DNA of 64,000 bases from Hydrogenivirga caldilitoris (GTDB lineage Bacteria; Aquificota; Aquificia; Aquificales; Aquificaceae). Under the pieces are notes generated by a model, which was given only the letters and a program-made list of their open reading frames with translations, was not told where the DNA came from and ran no database searches. This document shows, piece after piece, positions 17,752-26,393 of this stretch. The stretch lies in NCBI RefSeq assembly GCF_003664005.1, contig NZ_RCCJ01000001.1, forward strand, positions 1,488,001-1,552,000. The letters run 5' to 3'. The position numbers and the translations under genes were made by a program. Position 1 is the first letter of the stretch. Every line of letters begins with the position of its first letter.

Positions 17752-19053
17752 ATGATAGAGAGGTACACCAGAAAGGAAATAGGAGAGATATGGTCTGAAA
17801 GGAACAAGTTTCAGAAGTGGCTTGAGGTTGAGATAGCAGTCTGCAGAGCCTGGGCGAAGCTGGGAAAGATACCAAAGGAAGCACTGAAAAAGATAGAAGA
17901 CAAGACCCGAATAGACGAAGAAACTCTACAGAAGATAAGGGAATATGAAAGGGTTTACAAGCATGACGTTCTTGCTTTTGTCTCCGCTATTTCGGAGCAG
18001 GTAGGAGAGGAGGGAAGATTCATACATCTGGGTCTCACCTCCTCAGATGTAATAGATACAGCCCTCGCCCTTTTGATGAGAGAGGCTCTGGACGTTCTCC
18101 TAAAGGATATAGAGCTTGTAATGGAGGAGCTCAAGAGGTTAGCCTATGAGCACAAAGACACGCTTATGATAGGTAGAACCCACGGTGTTCACGCTGAGCC
18201 AACAACCTTCGGTATAAAGATGGCGGTCTGGTACGACGAGATGAGGAGGAACAGGGAAAGACTTCTCATGGCAAAGGAAAGGGTCTCCTACGGGAAGATA
18301 TCTGGTGCGGTGGGGACTTACTCTAACGTTCCTCCGGAGGTTGAAAGGTTTGCATTAGAGGAGCTGGGACTTAAGGCGGAGCCAGCTTCAACCCAGATAG
18401 TTCACAGGGACAGACATGCAGAGTTAATTAGCGCGATAGCCATAACAGCCTCCTCCCTTGACAAATTCGCCACCGAGATAAGGCACCTTCAAAGGACAGA
18501 AGTCCTTGAAGCACAGGAGCCTTTTACGGAGGGACAGAGGGGTTCTTCAGCGATGCCCCATAAGAAGAACCCGATACACTCAGAAAGGATATGTGGGCTT
18601 GCAAGGGTCATAAGGTCAAACCTTATAACCGCTCTTGAGAACGTGGTTCTGTGGCATGAAAGGGACATATCCCATTCCTCGGCAGAAAGAGTTATACTCC
18701 CGGATTCAACGATCGCCCTTGACTACATACTGAACCTTTTTTACGAGATACTGCAGGGTCTTGTAGTGGATAGAGAGAGAATGCTAAAGAATATGGAGCT
18801 CTCCAAGGGTCTATACTTTTCATCAAAGGTTCTAGTGGCTCTGACTGAAAAGGGATTGGCAAGGGATAAAGCCTATGACCTTGTTCAGAGAGCTGCCATG
18901 AAAAGCTGGAACAGTGACAAGAGTTTCAAAGAGGCTCTCATGGAAGAGCCGGAAGTCAATAAGCTCCTTTCTAAGGAGGAGATGGAAAGGCTATTTGACC
19001 TCTGGGAATTTGTAAAACACAGGGACTATATATTTAAGAAGGTTTTTGGTTAA
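17752..19053 (+). CDS. purB: Adenylosuccinate lyase
   Basis: This 433-residue fumarase-superfamily lyase acts twice in purine synthesis: SAICAR to AICAR, and adenylosuccinate to AMP. The superfamily signature GSSAMPHKKNP is at residues 264-274, with TSSDV and GRTHGVHAEPT earlier. The start ATG at 17752 (MIERYTRKE) is the family start and sits 9 nt behind an exact TATAAT. The stop shares the palindrome TTAA with the stop of the convergent gene. Confidence 0.97.
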   Translation: MIERYTRKEIGEIWSERNKFQKWLEVEIAVCRAWAKLGKIPKEALKKIEDKTRIDEETLQKIREYERVYKHDVLAFVSAISEQVGEEGRFIHLGLTSSDVIDTALALLMREALDVLLKDIELVMEELKRLAYEHKDTLMIGRTHGVHAEPTTFGIKMAVWYDEMRRNRERLLMAKERVSYGKISGAVGTYSNVPPEVERFALEELGLKAEPASTQIVHRDRHAELISAIAITASSLDKFATEIRHLQRTEVLEAQEPFTEGQRGSSAMPHKKNPIHSERICGLARVIRSNLITALENVVLWHERDISHSSAERVILPDSTIALDYILNLFYEILQGLVVDRERMLKNMELSKGLYFSSKVLVALTEKGLARDKAYDLVQRAAMKSWNSDKSFKEALMEEPEVNKLLSKEEMERLFDLWEFVKHRDYIFKKVFG

Positions 19054-20492
19054 GTTATAAGCTCCTCAAGCCTCTCCCGAAGAGCCTGATAGGTTGCCTG
19101 TCTTATAAGATTCCTTATATCAAGCTCCTCAAACACCTTTTCAACCTCTCTCCTAACGACATCTGCCACCATGTCTCTTATATCCAACATCCTTTCCTCA
19201 AGAGCCCTCGCTACCGCTTCCCTGATCCTATCTTCAGAGAGAGCCTTTATAACAGCACTTTCCACAAGCCTATCCAGGTCTTTGCCGGATACGGATACAC
19301 TTGATACAGGCTGGGTTACCTCCTCCTCAATCTCCTCCTCTTCAACCTGTTCCTCTTCAACTTTTGCCTCTTCACTCTCAATAATACCAGCTAAAGCTTC
19401 AAGGGCAGGCATGGGCTCCTCTTCGGTTATAGCCTCCTCTTCCTGGAGTTCAAACTCAGGCTCTTCAGTCACAGCTTCCATAGATTCCTCAATCCTTGCC
19501 TCAAGTTCCTCAGCGGAAGGAATCTCCTCTTCAAACTCCTCAGGCTGAGCTTCCTCTTGGTAAGCCGTAGTTGTTGGGATAGTTTCAAGTTGCTCTTCTA
19601 TAAGCTCCTTTATCTTTGCAGGGTCTGTATCCCTTGATATTGATACCTTTCTCTCAAGAGGTATCCCCTCCACATTTATGGGGAACAGGTCATCAACAAG
19701 TATTATGTAACTCTTCTGGGACATATTTTCATCGTTTGCAAGTTCAATAAGCCCCTTCTCCGCTATAACCCCAGATATAGCATCAAAGACAACCACAGAG
19801 GCGTCCTTCCCCTCCTCTATGGCTTGCTTAACCGTTTTTACGTTCACGACTTCATGGGTACGCCCGAAAGCTGCCTTTATGGAGTCTATCAGGGTCTGGT
19901 CAAAGGAAACTATGAGTATCTTACCTGTACCTACAACCGGGGTCTCCGTTTTAGGTTTTTCAGGGGGGCTTTCAACAACCTCCTCCTTGACTTCCTCTAT
20001 GCCAGTTTCAAATTCCTGGAGAGCTTCCTCCATGCTCTCCGCCAGTTCTTCCACGGTCTCCTCTGCCTCGTACGCTGTTGGTTCAATCTCAAATTCGGGA
20101 ACCTCGGCAGTCTCCTCAAAGGGCTGTTCTACCACCTCAGAGGCAGCTTCCTCTACGGGAAATTCAAGGAGTTTATCGGCTATATCCTTGGGTGAAGAAT
20201 CCCTTGGAACAAGAAGCTTCTGAGGTACTATTATGTTCCCTTCGTCCACAGGAAACAACTCGTCATAGAGTATCACGTACCTTGCGTTGCTAAATTTCTT
20301 AGTGTACAGGGTGTTTATATCCTCCTCTGAAATAGCTCCAGATATAGCATCGTATACCACACCTTCAATGTCAGAAGGCATAACCTTTATAGCTTCTTCG
20401 CTGTTCTTGGCAACGTAAACCTCGTGCTCCGAGAGGGCCTTTTTCAGGTCCTCCGTAAGGGTCTTGTCAAAGGAAACTATAAGTACCTTCAT
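19050..20492 (-). CDS. Protein with two receiver-like domains, acidic linkers and a C-terminal helical tail
   Basis: This protein of about 480 residues begins with MKVLIVSFDKTL, a receiver-like beta-alpha fold of about 115 residues. A second copy starts near residue 190 (KILIVSFDQTLIDSIK). Both copies keep the dipeptide pattern V-Y/F-DAISG, whose aspartate may sit where response regulators are phosphorylated, and both have an LVPRD / ISRDTDP segment. Long glutamate-rich linkers follow each copy. The final 85 residues are amphipathic helix (SGKDLDRLVESAVIKAL onward). The start ATG at 20492 follows GGTGAGGTGTGGGG. It overlaps the downstream end of purB by 4 nt and follows a membrane protein gene. 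No known family recognised; a signalling scaffold is a guess. Confidence 0.75.
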   Translation of the reverse strand: MKVLIVSFDKTLTEDLKKALSEHEVYVAKNSEEAIKVMPSDIEGVVYDAISGAISEEDINTLYTKKFSNARYVILYDELFPVDEGNIIVPQKLLVPRDSSPKDIADKLLEFPVEEAASEVVEQPFEETAEVPEFEIEPTAYEAEETVEELAESMEEALQEFETGIEEVKEEVVESPPEKPKTETPVVGTGKILIVSFDQTLIDSIKAAFGRTHEVVNVKTVKQAIEEGKDASVVVFDAISGVIAEKGLIELANDENMSQKSYIILVDDLFPINVEGIPLERKVSISRDTDPAKIKELIEEQLETIPTTTAYQEEAQPEEFEEEIPSAEELEARIEESMEAVTEEPEFELQEEEAITEEEPMPALEALAGIIESEEAKVEEEQVEEEEIEEEVTQPVSSVSVSGKDLDRLVESAVIKALSEDRIREAVARALEERMLDIRDMVADVVRREVEKVFEELDIRNLIRQATYQALRERLEELIT

Positions 20493-20503
20493 GTCCCCAC
20501 ACC

Positions 20504-21094
20504 TCACCTTTTGCTTAATCTATGCCTAAGTATATTGTCCACCAGTTTCTTCATCTCATCTACACTTTCTTCAGGAATTACCTTCAAGGTAGCCATGGTA
20601 AGTCTTAGGGCTTTCAGGCGATTGAGGAGCTCCTCCGTGACACCCCCTTTCTCCGCAAGCTCAAACTCCCTGAGGGTAAAGTAGAATATACTGAAGTATA
20701 GCAGCACACTGGCTACCAACAGTCCAGTGTAAAGGTTGTTCTGTCCAACGAAAGCCAGATACTCCAGCAGATCAACCTTCCTTACGTACATGTAAAGGGT
20801 TCCTTCCTGAAGGGGCATTGAGATATGGACGTACATCTTCCTTTCAATCGGTGAAGCAACGTTGGAGCTGACAAACTTACCCGAAGGCTCCTTTGCATAC
20901 ATGATTATCGTGTGCTTGGGATAAGGTATGTCAACCTTTTCAATACCCTCCCTGACACCTATAAAGAAGGAACTAACGTTTGCGAGTATCTTTGAGTCCC
21001 TATCGTAAAGGTAGGCTGTGAAGGATATGTATATAGATGAGAGAACGAACACAAGTAGGAACAACCATAAAAAGAACACAAACGGTTTCCTCAT
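20504..21094 (-). CDS. Membrane protein with two helices around a periplasmic domain, unknown
   Basis: This 196-residue protein has membrane helices at about 7-30 and 120-142, flanking an external domain of about 90 residues. A cytoplasmic tail (about 143-196) is predicted helical and ends LRHRLSKR. The topology is that of a sensor without a kinase or HAMP domain. The gene lies 1 nt after pmbA and ends 11 nt before the tandem-receiver gene, so it may work with that protein. No family recognised. Confidence 0.7.
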   Translation of the reverse strand: MRKPFVFFLWLFLLVFVLSSIYISFTAYLYDRDSKILANVSSFFIGVREGIEKVDIPYPKHTIIMYAKEPSGKFVSSNVASPIERKMYVHISMPLQEGTLYMYVRKVDLLEYLAFVGQNNLYTGLLVASVLLYFSIFYFTLREFELAEKGGVTEELLNRLKALRLTMATLKVIPEESVDEMKKLVDNILRHRLSKR

Positions 21095-21095
21095 C

Positions 21096-22427
21096 TCAGC
21101 TTCCCCCCACCGTCACGTCCGCCACGAGAATTGACGGGGAACCAACGTTCCCGTAGAACTTTAAATCGTTCCCCACGGCAACTATTTTATTCCACAGGTC
21201 CAGGATATTTCCAGCAACGGTAACACCCCTCACAGCGTGGTAAGGCTCTCCATTCTTAAACAGGACTCCGGAAGCTCCCAAGGAAAACTCCCCAGAAACG
21301 GGATCGGTAGTGTGAAGTCCCATAAGGTCTGTAACCAGAAGTACCTGTTCTTCCATGCCAAGCAACTCTTCCAGGCTATAACCTCCCGATTCCACATACA
21401 GGTTCGTTATGCCGGACACAGGGAGCGTTTTAAAGCTTCCTCTTTCAGAATTCCCCGTTGGCTCCTGAGAAGACAGGGTCGCTGTGTATAAACTATGAAG
21501 AAAACCTCTAAAAACTCCTCTGTCAATTACAACGTTCCTGTTCCGGGGAACACCCTCAGCATCGTAGGGTGTCGTCAAAAACCCCTCTTTAAGAGTCCCG
21601 TCGTCCACCAGTGTAAAAAGCTCGTTTGCAACAACCTCGCCCGTACGGTCTTTAAGCAGCGTCTTGCCTTTCACCAGAGAGTCCCCAAGGAACATGCTTG
21701 AAAAGGCATCCATTAGCATAGCGAAGCTCTCTCTGAAGAATACAACGGGCATGACTTTCGTATCCATGGGTTTTGGGTTAAGGAGAGAGGTACTTTTAAA
21801 AACCACATCTGCAGCTATCTCCTCTGGATTGAGTTTGGAGAACCTCCTTTCTCCCCTGAATTCCCAGGATATAGCTGAGTCCTCACCCTCCTGAGCAAGG
21901 GCTGCGATCATAGCTGTATAGTAGGTACCTTCATAACCAAATTCAACCCCGTAAGAGTTCACAAGGTTAACCTCAAACACACCTTCGGTGAAAGCTGCCT
22001 TTCTAACCCCCTTTATCCTTGAATCCATAGATTTAGCGTTCCTTTCAAGACTCAAAGTGAACTCAATCTTTTGCTCCAAAGGCAGCTCCACTCCTTCTTT
22101 ATCAAATACGGATTCTGTCTGAGAATTTTTAAGTGTTTCTAAAAACAGATTCCCTTCATCGGGGTTCTGGAGCTCGCAGGCTTGTATAGCCTTCTCCACA
22201 ACGTCTCTGAGGCTTTCCTCCTCAAGCTTCGTTGTGTATGCAAACCCAATCCTTTTTTCTCTAAGGACTCTTATGCCAACGCCTGATTCTTCCGAACTTG
22301 AAAGATTCTCCAGGTCTTCATCGGATACCTCTACCTTTGTCTTTTTAACCCTCTGATGGAACACCTCATATTCGTAGCCGGGTTTTATGAACCTCTTTAC
22401 TATCTTTTCAATCTCTTTCATCTTCAC
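21096..22427 (-). CDS. pmbA: TldD/PmbA-family metalloprotease, PmbA type
   Basis: The 443-residue protein has the fold and length of TldD/PmbA proteins, which form a protease involved in maturing modified peptides and removing CcdA-type peptides. Visible family features are the N-terminal VEVSDEDLENLSSSEESGVGIRV segment and the C-terminal GNSERGSFKTLPVSG and GEFSLGASGVLFKNGE regions. It lacks the HExxxH that marks TldD, so it is the PmbA partner; no tldD is nearby. The first codon may be GTG at 22427 or ATG at 22421. It belongs to the pgsA1-dnaC unit. Confidence 0.88.
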   Translation of the reverse strand: MKMKEIEKIVKRFIKPGYEYEVFHQRVKKTKVEVSDEDLENLSSSEESGVGIRVLREKRIGFAYTTKLEEESLRDVVEKAIQACELQNPDEGNLFLETLKNSQTESVFDKEGVELPLEQKIEFTLSLERNAKSMDSRIKGVRKAAFTEGVFEVNLVNSYGVEFGYEGTYYTAMIAALAQEGEDSAISWEFRGERRFSKLNPEEIAADVVFKSTSLLNPKPMDTKVMPVVFFRESFAMLMDAFSSMFLGDSLVKGKTLLKDRTGEVVANELFTLVDDGTLKEGFLTTPYDAEGVPRNRNVVIDRGVFRGFLHSLYTATLSSQEPTGNSERGSFKTLPVSGITNLYVESGGYSLEELLGMEEQVLLVTDLMGLHTTDPVSGEFSLGASGVLFKNGEPYHAVRGVTVAGNILDLWNKIVAVGNDLKFYGNVGSPSILVADVTVGGS

Positions 22428-22434
22428 AATTTTA

Positions 22435-23142
22435 CTATACCCTCCTTCTGTCCCTTCCCTGTATGTAAACCACTCTGGTCATCTCATATATGCGGGAAAC
22501 AGCGCTATGCCCAAGTCTCTCTGACATAAGGGCTTTTGGCGAATCTTCGTCTTCAGAGCCCTTTTTTACCTTTTTGTTCTTCTTCTCTTCTCCCGACAGA
22601 GAGAAGTTTGTAGTGATTATTGTGCTTTTGAGGTTGTTGTACCTGTAGGAAATTATGTAGGATATAAGCTCCCTCTGCCATTCGGAGAGTCGTTCGCTCC
22701 CAAGGTCATCAAGCACTATAAGAGGTTTGTTTAGTATGACTTTTATAGCCCTGTTTGTCTTCCCCTCGTCCATAAGTGATTTGAGTTTGTATATAAGGTC
22801 CTTGGTATCAAAGAATGCACCCTTTATACCCTTCTCCCTGTATATCTTTTTCAATACACCCACAGCAAGGTGAGTTTTCCCAACACCCGGTGGTCCTATC
22901 AGTGTCAGTCCGTAACCCTCTTCAGGATTAAAGGAGGAGGCGAATATGTAGGCTTCTTTGTAAGCTTCATTCTCTGAGGGGGTCTCATATTCATAATTCT
23001 CCAGTTCAGCACCCCAGAAGCGCTTTGGTATCCCAAGAACCCTGTTTATATCCTCCCCGGAGAATCTGCACTCACAGGGTTTTACGCCGCCCTTCTCCTT
23101 AACAAAACCGGTTCCGCCACATATAGAGCACTTCTCTTCCAT
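22435..23142 (-). CDS. dnaC: DnaC-type replicative helicase loader ATPase
   Basis: This 235-residue AAA+ protein has a short N-terminal zinc-type cluster (C5, C8, C23, C25). The Walker A motif GPPGVGKT is at 83-90, Walker B follows (LIVLDDLG), and sensor-like TTNFS comes later. This matches the DnaC/DnaI/IstB group, and the solo chromosomal context without a transposase supports helicase loader over IstB. A lysine-rich insert lies near residues 185-200. It loads DnaB helicase at replication start. TAAATT ends 7 nt before the ATG. It sits between pgsA1 and pmbA. Confidence 0.9.
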   Translation of the reverse strand: MEEKCSICGGTGFVKEKGGVKPCECRFSGEDINRVLGIPKRFWGAELENYEYETPSENEAYKEAYIFASSFNPEEGYGLTLIGPPGVGKTHLAVGVLKKIYREKGIKGAFFDTKDLIYKLKSLMDEGKTNRAIKVILNKPLIVLDDLGSERLSEWQRELISYIISYRYNNLKSTIITTNFSLSGEEKKNKKVKKGSEDEDSPKALMSERLGHSAVSRIYEMTRVVYIQGRDRRRV

Positions 23143-23152
23143 TACGAATAAT

Positions 23153-23653
23153 TTATGCCTGGAGGGGCTTCTTCAGATAAGTTTTAACGTAGTCATAGAA
23201 GGATACGTAGGCTAAACCCACCGCCGTCCACAGGAGGTAATGACCCAACTGAGAACCCCCTATGAGGGCTATCAACGCCAGAAACTCTACTAAGGTTTTC
23301 ACCTTCCCAAGCTGGGAAGCACCGAGAACCACCCCTTGAACGGCAAGCAAGCTCCTGAAAAAGGATACGCTCAGCTCACGAAGCAGTAAGAGTATAACTG
23401 GAATAGAACTTACAAGACCAACCTCCACGAGGGCAATAAGAATAGAAAGGACGAATATCTTGTCTGCAAAGGGGTCAAGGAGTTTACCCAGTTGATTGCC
23501 TCCCCCGTTCTTCCTGGCCACTTTACCGTCCACGAGGTCTGTTAAGGCACCCAAAAGAGTGAGCAGCAGGGCTGCTGTAGAACTTCCCTTTAGAATACTC
23601 ACCGCTATAGGTATTACGAGAAGAACTCGCAGCAAGGTCATAAAATTTGCCAT
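23153..23653 (-). CDS. pgsA: CDP-alcohol phosphatidyltransferase (PgsA-like), copy 1
   Basis: The 166-residue membrane enzyme carries the complete CDP-alcohol phosphotransferase motif D-x2-DG-x2-AR-x8-G-x3-D-x3-D (DLVDGKVAR ... LLDPFAD). It probably makes phosphatidylglycerol phosphate from CDP-diacylglycerol and glycerol 3-phosphate, but other head groups are possible. It is short for PgsA (usually about 180-190). A second copy lies at 28504-29064. An exact TATAAT ends 8 nt before the ATG. First gene of a five-gene minus-strand unit. Confidence 0.85.
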   Translation of the reverse strand: MANFMTLLRVLLVIPIAVSILKGSSTAALLLTLLGALTDLVDGKVARKNGGGNQLGKLLDPFADKIFVLSILIALVEVGLVSSIPVILLLLRELSVSFFRSLLAVQGVVLGASQLGKVKTLVEFLALIALIGGSQLGHYLLWTAVGLAYVSFYDYVKTYLKKPLQA

Positions 23654-23671
23654 ATGGTTAAATTATAGGCT

Positions 23672-23929
23672 ATGGAGTTTCTTCTTTCATTCACAGCAGG
23701 CATACTCACAGGTTTACTTTACAACGAGCACATCTACAGACAAGCAACAAACTTCCCCAAGAGTAACCCCTTAAAGGGTTTCTGGTTGCGACTTACGCTT
23801 ACCGGACTCGTAGCTCTCGTCATTGCAAAGAGCTGGGGAGCTCAAGCCCTGCTAACTTTTGTAGCCGGAAACTTGCTTGCACGCCTTGTTCACACCTTCC
23901 TGAGAGGATTTCCAGTTGTAAGATATTAG
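23672..23929 (+). CDS. Small membrane protein, unknown
   Basis: This 85-residue protein has three hydrophobic stretches (about 2-18, 41-54 and 57-75) separated by a basic loop. The gene is divergent from pgsA1 with an 18-bp gap and is followed directly by a second small membrane protein gene. The short polytopic shape is reminiscent of AtpI/AtpR-like ATP synthase accessory proteins, but nothing fixes that. Its start lies very close to the shared TATA region. Confidence 0.6.
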   Translation: MEFLLSFTAGILTGLLYNEHIYRQATNFPKSNPLKGFWLRLTLTGLVALVIAKSWGAQALLTFVAGNLLARLVHTFLRGFPVVRY

Positions 23930-23930
23930 T

Positions 23931-24308
23931 GTGGAAGCTTTGAACAATATAATTAAGCTGATAAATGAACCCCTCGTCCAGTTCTTCCTATGGGTTGCAG
24001 TGCTATTCATTATAGCCAGCATCTTCGTTGACAGGAGGCTTTCCTTCTGGATATCCTCAGTGGGAGCAACCTACTTCTGGACAAAGAGCCAAGACCCTAA
24101 AGTCGCCTTGAAGGCGTGGCTCATAGTTTTAACCGTTTTTGTAATTATCCTCGTGCTGAAGTATATCTTTAACCTCAACGTTGTCCTCCTTCTAAAGGGA
24201 AGGAAGAGGTGTCCCATGTGCTATGAAGAAGCCCACAGGAAGGCAAAGGTATGCCCTTACTGTCATTACCAATTCGTAGATGAAGTGAAAGAGAAGGTAC
24301 AGAGTTAG
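23931..24308 (+). CDS. Membrane protein with C-terminal zinc ribbon, unknown
   Basis: The 125-residue protein has three hydrophobic helices (about 16-32, 36-50, 60-80). It then has a cytoplasmic zinc-ribbon-like C-terminus CPMC...CPYCHYQF with two CxxC pairs 14 residues apart. The start is GTG at 23931, one base behind the stop of the preceding gene, suggesting coupling. Zinc-ribbon tails of this type occur on many small membrane proteins of unknown role. Confidence 0.65.
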   Translation: MEALNNIIKLINEPLVQFFLWVAVLFIIASIFVDRRLSFWISSVGATYFWTKSQDPKVALKAWLIVLTVFVIILVLKYIFNLNVVLLLKGRKRCPMCYEEAHRKAKVCPYCHYQFVDEVKEKVQS

Positions 24309-24359
24309 AGCTTGATATAAAGGAACAAGCAGATAGATTAAATAACTGAGGTGTCAGAG

Positions 24360-24524
24360 ATGGGAGTAAGAGAACTTATTGAGGTTATGAGAGCCGAAGC
24401 CCTGAACAGAATGAAGGAAGAAAGAAAGAGGAGAAGAGAGCAGCTGAAGGTGAAGCTCTCCCTGCTCCAGAAAGAAAATCAGGACAAGGCTCCTGGGCTT
24501 GAAAGGAAAGGTGGGCTATTGTAA
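24360..24524 (+). CDS. Small charged protein of 54 residues, unknown
   Basis: ATG at 24360 follows a GAGGTG site. The 54-residue product starts MGVRELIEVMRAEALNRM and is highly charged and helical, with KEERKRRREQ in the middle. It has no cysteines or membrane segment. The frame closes at TAA 24522-24524, inside the -10 box of the tRNA operon. Codon use resembles the neighbours. No homologue recognised; small but plausible. Confidence 0.5.
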   Translation: MGVRELIEVMRAEALNRMKEERKRRREQLKVKLSLLQKENQDKAPGLERKGGLL

Positions 24525-24527
24525 AAT
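24499..24527 (+). promoter_or_regulatory. Promoter of the tRNA-Ala / tRNA-Lys genes
   Basis: TTGAAA (24499-24504), a 17-bp spacer and TAAAAT (24522-24527) form one of the best sigma-70-type promoters in the window, 17 bp before the first base of tRNA-Ala. The whole promoter lies within the end of the small gene at 24360-24524, whose stop codon is part of the -10 hexamer. Confidence 0.55.
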
Positions 24528-24544
24528 GTATAGCTCAGCCAGAA

Positions 24545-24620
24545 GGGGCCGTAGCTCAGCTGGGAGAGCGCCGATATGGCATGTCGGAGGTCACGGGTTC
24601 AAGTCCCGTCGGCTCCACCA
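24545..24620 (+). tRNA. tRNA-Ala (anticodon GGC)
   Basis: The 76-nt cloverleaf includes an encoded CCA end. The acceptor stem GGGGCCG/CGGCTCC contains the G3-U70 pair that identifies alanine tRNA. The anticodon loop ATGGCAT gives anticodon GGC on a CCGAT/GTCGG stem, and the T arm has GGTTCAAGTCC. First of two tRNA genes. Confidence 0.96.
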
Positions 24621-24633
24621 GGAGCTGGTCTAA

Positions 24634-24706
24634 GAGCCGGTAGCTCAGTCGGTAGAGCAACGGCCTTTTAAGCCGTGGGTCCCGGGTTCGATCCCCGGCC
24701 GGCTCA
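24634..24706 (+). tRNA. tRNA-Lys (anticodon TTT)
   Basis: The 73-nt cloverleaf has acceptor stem GAGCCGG/CCGGCTC with discriminator A. The anticodon loop CTTTTAA on an ACGGC/GCCGT stem gives anticodon TTT, and the T arm has GGTTCGATCC. No CCA is encoded (TTTT follows), so the end must be added enzymatically, unlike the tRNA-Ala 13 nt upstream. Confidence 0.96.
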
Positions 24707-24737
24707 TTTTCCTTTAAATAGGCTAAAATCCTTATCC

Positions 24738-25310
24738 ATGATAAACGAAAACGTGTCCATAGCTCTTGTACATTACCCGGCCATGGACAAGGAGGGTAAA
24801 CTCATAGTTACCTCCTTCACCACAATGGACCTCCATGATATAGCCAGACCCGCCAGAGCCTACGAAGTTAGGAGCTTTTACATAGTGCAGCCTATAGATG
24901 CCCAGAGGCTGGTTATAAAAAGACAGATAGATTACTGGCTTTCTGAGGAGGGCAGAGCAGCAAATCCCACAAGGTACGAGATAGTTCAACTTGTGAGGTT
25001 GAAATATACGCTTGAGGAAGTGGTTGAAGATATTGAAAGGGAAAGGGGAAAGAAACCTATTCTGGTTGGAACAGACGCCAGGAAGTATCACAAAACGATA
25101 GGCTACGCAGAGTTGAAGAGAGAAATAGAAGATAGAGAAAGGGAGTTCCTTATAGTCTTCGGAACCGGTTACGGACTGCCGCCAGACCTTATGAGAACCT
25201 TTGAGTACATCCTTGAGCCCGTTTACGGAGCTGGTGATTGGAACCACCTGTCCGTTAGGAATGCAGTTGCTATCATACTTGATAGGCTTTTCAGTAAGAA
25301 CAGGTGTTGA
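24738..25310 (+). CDS. SPOUT-type (alpha/beta knot) RNA methyltransferase
   Basis: This 190-residue protein has the trefoil-knot pattern near its C-terminus: LIVFGTGYGLP, then a proline-containing EPVYGAGDWNHLSVRNAVAIILDRLF. That segment provides SAM binding in SPOUT methyltransferases and resembles the family of predicted SAM-dependent RNA methyltransferases found in Aquificales and deltaproteobacteria. GTDARKYHKTIGY in the middle is also characteristic. The target RNA is unknown. The start ATG at 24738 is 31 nt behind tRNA-Lys; a TAAAAT at 24724-24729 ends 8 nt before it, so it can be leaderless. An upstream in-frame start would lie inside the tRNA. Confidence 0.8.
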   Translation: MINENVSIALVHYPAMDKEGKLIVTSFTTMDLHDIARPARAYEVRSFYIVQPIDAQRLVIKRQIDYWLSEEGRAANPTRYEIVQLVRLKYTLEEVVEDIERERGKKPILVGTDARKYHKTIGYAELKREIEDREREFLIVFGTGYGLPPDLMRTFEYILEPVYGAGDWNHLSVRNAVAIILDRLFSKNRC

Positions 25311-25313
25311 GGG

Positions 25314-26393
25314 ATGTTATACCACTTAGCTTTGCTTCTAAAGGAACACTTCTTCCTATTTAACGTTTTCAAGTACATAACATTTCGCTCTTTCACGGCG
25401 ATACTGCTTGCTTTCTTCATAACCCTCCTCCTTTCCCCCACCTTTATGAGAAGGTTTGAAAGTGTACAGAGGCTCTTGGGCGGTTATGTCAGAGAATATA
25501 CCCCTCAGCACCATGAAAATAAAAAGTACACACCTACTATGGGTGGGATTGTGATAATAACCGTTATACTTCTGTCTTCGGTTCTCTTGATGAGGCTTGA
25601 TATCAAGTATACCTGGGTCCTTGTGTTTGCAACTCTCTCATTTGCCCTGATAGGCTTGGTTGATGACTGGAAGAAGCTAAAGGATAAGAAGGGTCTATCT
25701 ATAAAGGTAAAGCTCCTATCCCAAGTCATCTCTGCCTTTGTTATATCAATCCTTATATTCCACTGGGTTGATCTGGAGACGAAACTTTACTTTCCCTTTT
25801 TCAAGGAACTTACCGTAGACCTTGGCTGGCTTTACATACCTTTTGCTATGTTTGTGATAGTAGGTACAGCAAACGCTGTTAATCTAACAGATGGACTTGA
25901 TGGGCTCGCCATAGGACCCTCTATGACCACCGCAACTGCCTTCGGTGTTATAGCTTACGTTGTAGGACACTCAAAGATAGCTCAGTATTTAGGTGTCCCC
26001 CATGTTCCTTACGCGGGAGAGATGACTGTATTTTGCTTTGCGATAATAGGTGCCGGGCTTGGATTCCTGTGGTTCAACGCTTATCCAGCACAGGTGTTTA
26101 TGGGAGATGTTGGTGCTCTTGGTCTGGGAGCTGCGCTTGCTACTACTTCCATACTGGCAAAATCGGAGTTCCTGTTAGCTGTGGCAGGTGGTGTTTTTGT
26201 CTTTGAAACTGTGACCGTGATACTCCAGATAATCTACTTCAGAGCCACGGGAGGTAAGAGACTCTTTAAAAAGGCTCCCTTTCACCATCACCTTGAGGAA
26301 CAAGGGCTTGATGAGCCAAAGATAGTTGTTAGGATGTGGATAATCTCAGCCCTACTGGCCATAGTATCGGTAGCCATGCTCAAACTCAGGTAA
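25314..26393 (+). CDS. mraY: Phospho-N-acetylmuramoyl-pentapeptide transferase
   Basis: The 359-residue polytopic enzyme (about ten helices) transfers phospho-MurNAc-pentapeptide to undecaprenyl phosphate to make lipid I. Active-site motifs are [31 protein letters not shown] and the cytoplasmic [14 protein letters not shown] loop. It starts 3 nt after the methyltransferase stop. It stands outside any mur/fts cluster. Its last 8 nt overlap the convergent DUF2227 gene. Confidence 0.97.
   Translation: MLYHLALLLKEHFFLFNVFKYITFRSFTAILLAFFITLLLSPTFMRRFESVQRLLGGYVREYTPQHHENKKYTPTMGGIVIITVILLSSVLLMRLDIKYTWVLVFATLSFALIGLVDDWKKLKDKKGLSIKVKLLSQVISAFVISILIFHWVDLETKLYFPFFKELTVDLGWLYIPFAMFVIVGTANAVNLTDGLDGLAIGPSMTTATAFGVIAYVVGHSKIAQYLGVPHVPYAGEMTVFCFAIIGAGLGFLWFNAYPAQVFMGDVGALGLGAALATTSILAKSEFLLAVAGGVFVFETVTVILQIIYFRATGGKRLFKKAPFHHHLEEQGLDEPKIVVRMWIISALLAIVSVAMLKLR

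Noticed and set aside
22435-23142. IstB transposition helper instead of DnaC
   Set aside because: No transposase, inverted repeats or insertion boundaries nearby; the N-terminal zinc cluster and operon setting fit a helicase loader.
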